DNA of 6,480 nt from Bacteroidaceae bacterium (lineage in GTDB: Bacteria; Bacteroidota; Bacteroidia; Bacteroidales; Bacteroidaceae). Position 1 is the stretch's first letter, and each line of letters opens with the position of its first letter. Under the pieces are notes generated by a model. That model was not told the origin of the DNA, ran no database searches, and was given only the letters and a program-made list of their open reading frames with translations. The translations under genes were made by a program, and so were the position numbers. Positions 6,405 to 6,480 of this stretch are shown piece by piece. The stretch is from assembly GCA_023227685.1 (NCBI GenBank), contig JALNVG010000141.1:1-6480 (forward strand). The letters run 5' to 3'.

Positions 6405-6480
6405 ATGGAAGAATCAGTAAAAAAGAGAGTCAAAACAAAAGAATACTCTCAAGAATTTCGTTATTCAATGGTAAAAAAGT
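6405..6480 (+). CDS. IS3-family transposase orfA, N-terminal 25 codons (partial)
   Basis: ATG 6405 opens a frame reading MEESVKKRVKTKEYSQEFRY then SMVKK to the window edge. The 'YSQEFRYSMVKK' text is typical of the first helix of the N-terminal helix-turn-helix of IS3-family OrfA (compare 'YSxEFKxxxV' starts). No clear SD is visible; the upstream sequence is the palindrome and AAATCA. The rest of the gene and orfB would lie downstream. The call depends on 25 residues plus the IS-like leader, so another HTH-type transposase remains possible. Confidence 0.6.
   Translation, partial: MEESVKKRVKTKEYSQEFRYSMVKK

Larger units (their letters stand above)
6357..6480 (+). mobile_element. Left end of a second IS3-family insertion sequence, cut by the window edge
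   Basis: TGTTCTGAC at 6357-6365 looks like an IS150-type IS3 terminus (TG start, CTGAC nearby, then GGTTGACTT), and an orfA start follows 48 bp later, a leader length normal for the family. The leader contains a small palindrome (6380-6398). The sequence is not a continuation of the orfA broken by the IS21: it starts a new orfA from its first codon. The exact tip could shift by a few bases and the right end is outside the window. Confidence 0.55.

Overview
The window reads as chromosomal or accessory DNA from a member of the Bacteroidota, probably a gut Bacteroides or Parabacteroides relative. The basis is AT-rich coding sequence, an RND pump of the type seen in that phylum, an IS21-type transposase pair with the IstA wording familiar from that phylum (second catalytic Asp in a YDQDSVF context), and IS3-type orfA sequences. 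The phylum is an inference from protein style; nothing was searched.

Region 1 (1-3336) is the end of an efflux operon. The first 45 bases fit the last 14 codons of an upstream gene, most likely the periplasmic adaptor. Its stop codon overlaps a textbook ribosome-binding site for a full-length 1091-residue inner-membrane RND permease. The permease keeps the AcrB-like proton-relay layout, with Arg where AcrB has Lys940.

Region 2 (about 3369-3856) is the dead left part of an IS3-family (IS150-like) element. A strong 17-bp perfect hairpin lies at its left end, followed by an orfA that still reads as two helix-turn-helix domains plus the start of a leucine zipper. It is interrupted by one apparent 1-nt frameshift and two in-frame stops, and is cut off where the next element begins.

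Region 3 (about 3857-6354) is an apparently intact IS21-family insertion sequence. It has three 23-bp-phased TACAGTAA repeats on the left, one matching inverted copy on the right, istA (DDE transposase, D144/D208/E254) and an overlapping istB (AAA+ ATPase helper).

Region 4 (about 6357-6480) is the left end of a second, different IS3-family element, with a small palindrome in its leader and the first 25 codons of its orfA running off the window.

All genes point the same way (+). The layout suggests a landing zone downstream of the efflux operon that has taken repeated insertions: an old IS3, an IS21 inside or abutting it, and another IS3 at the IS21 right end. I see no novel defence, metabolic or RNA system here. 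The points of interest are the nested-IS architecture, the phased terminal repeats and the reconstructed broken orfA.
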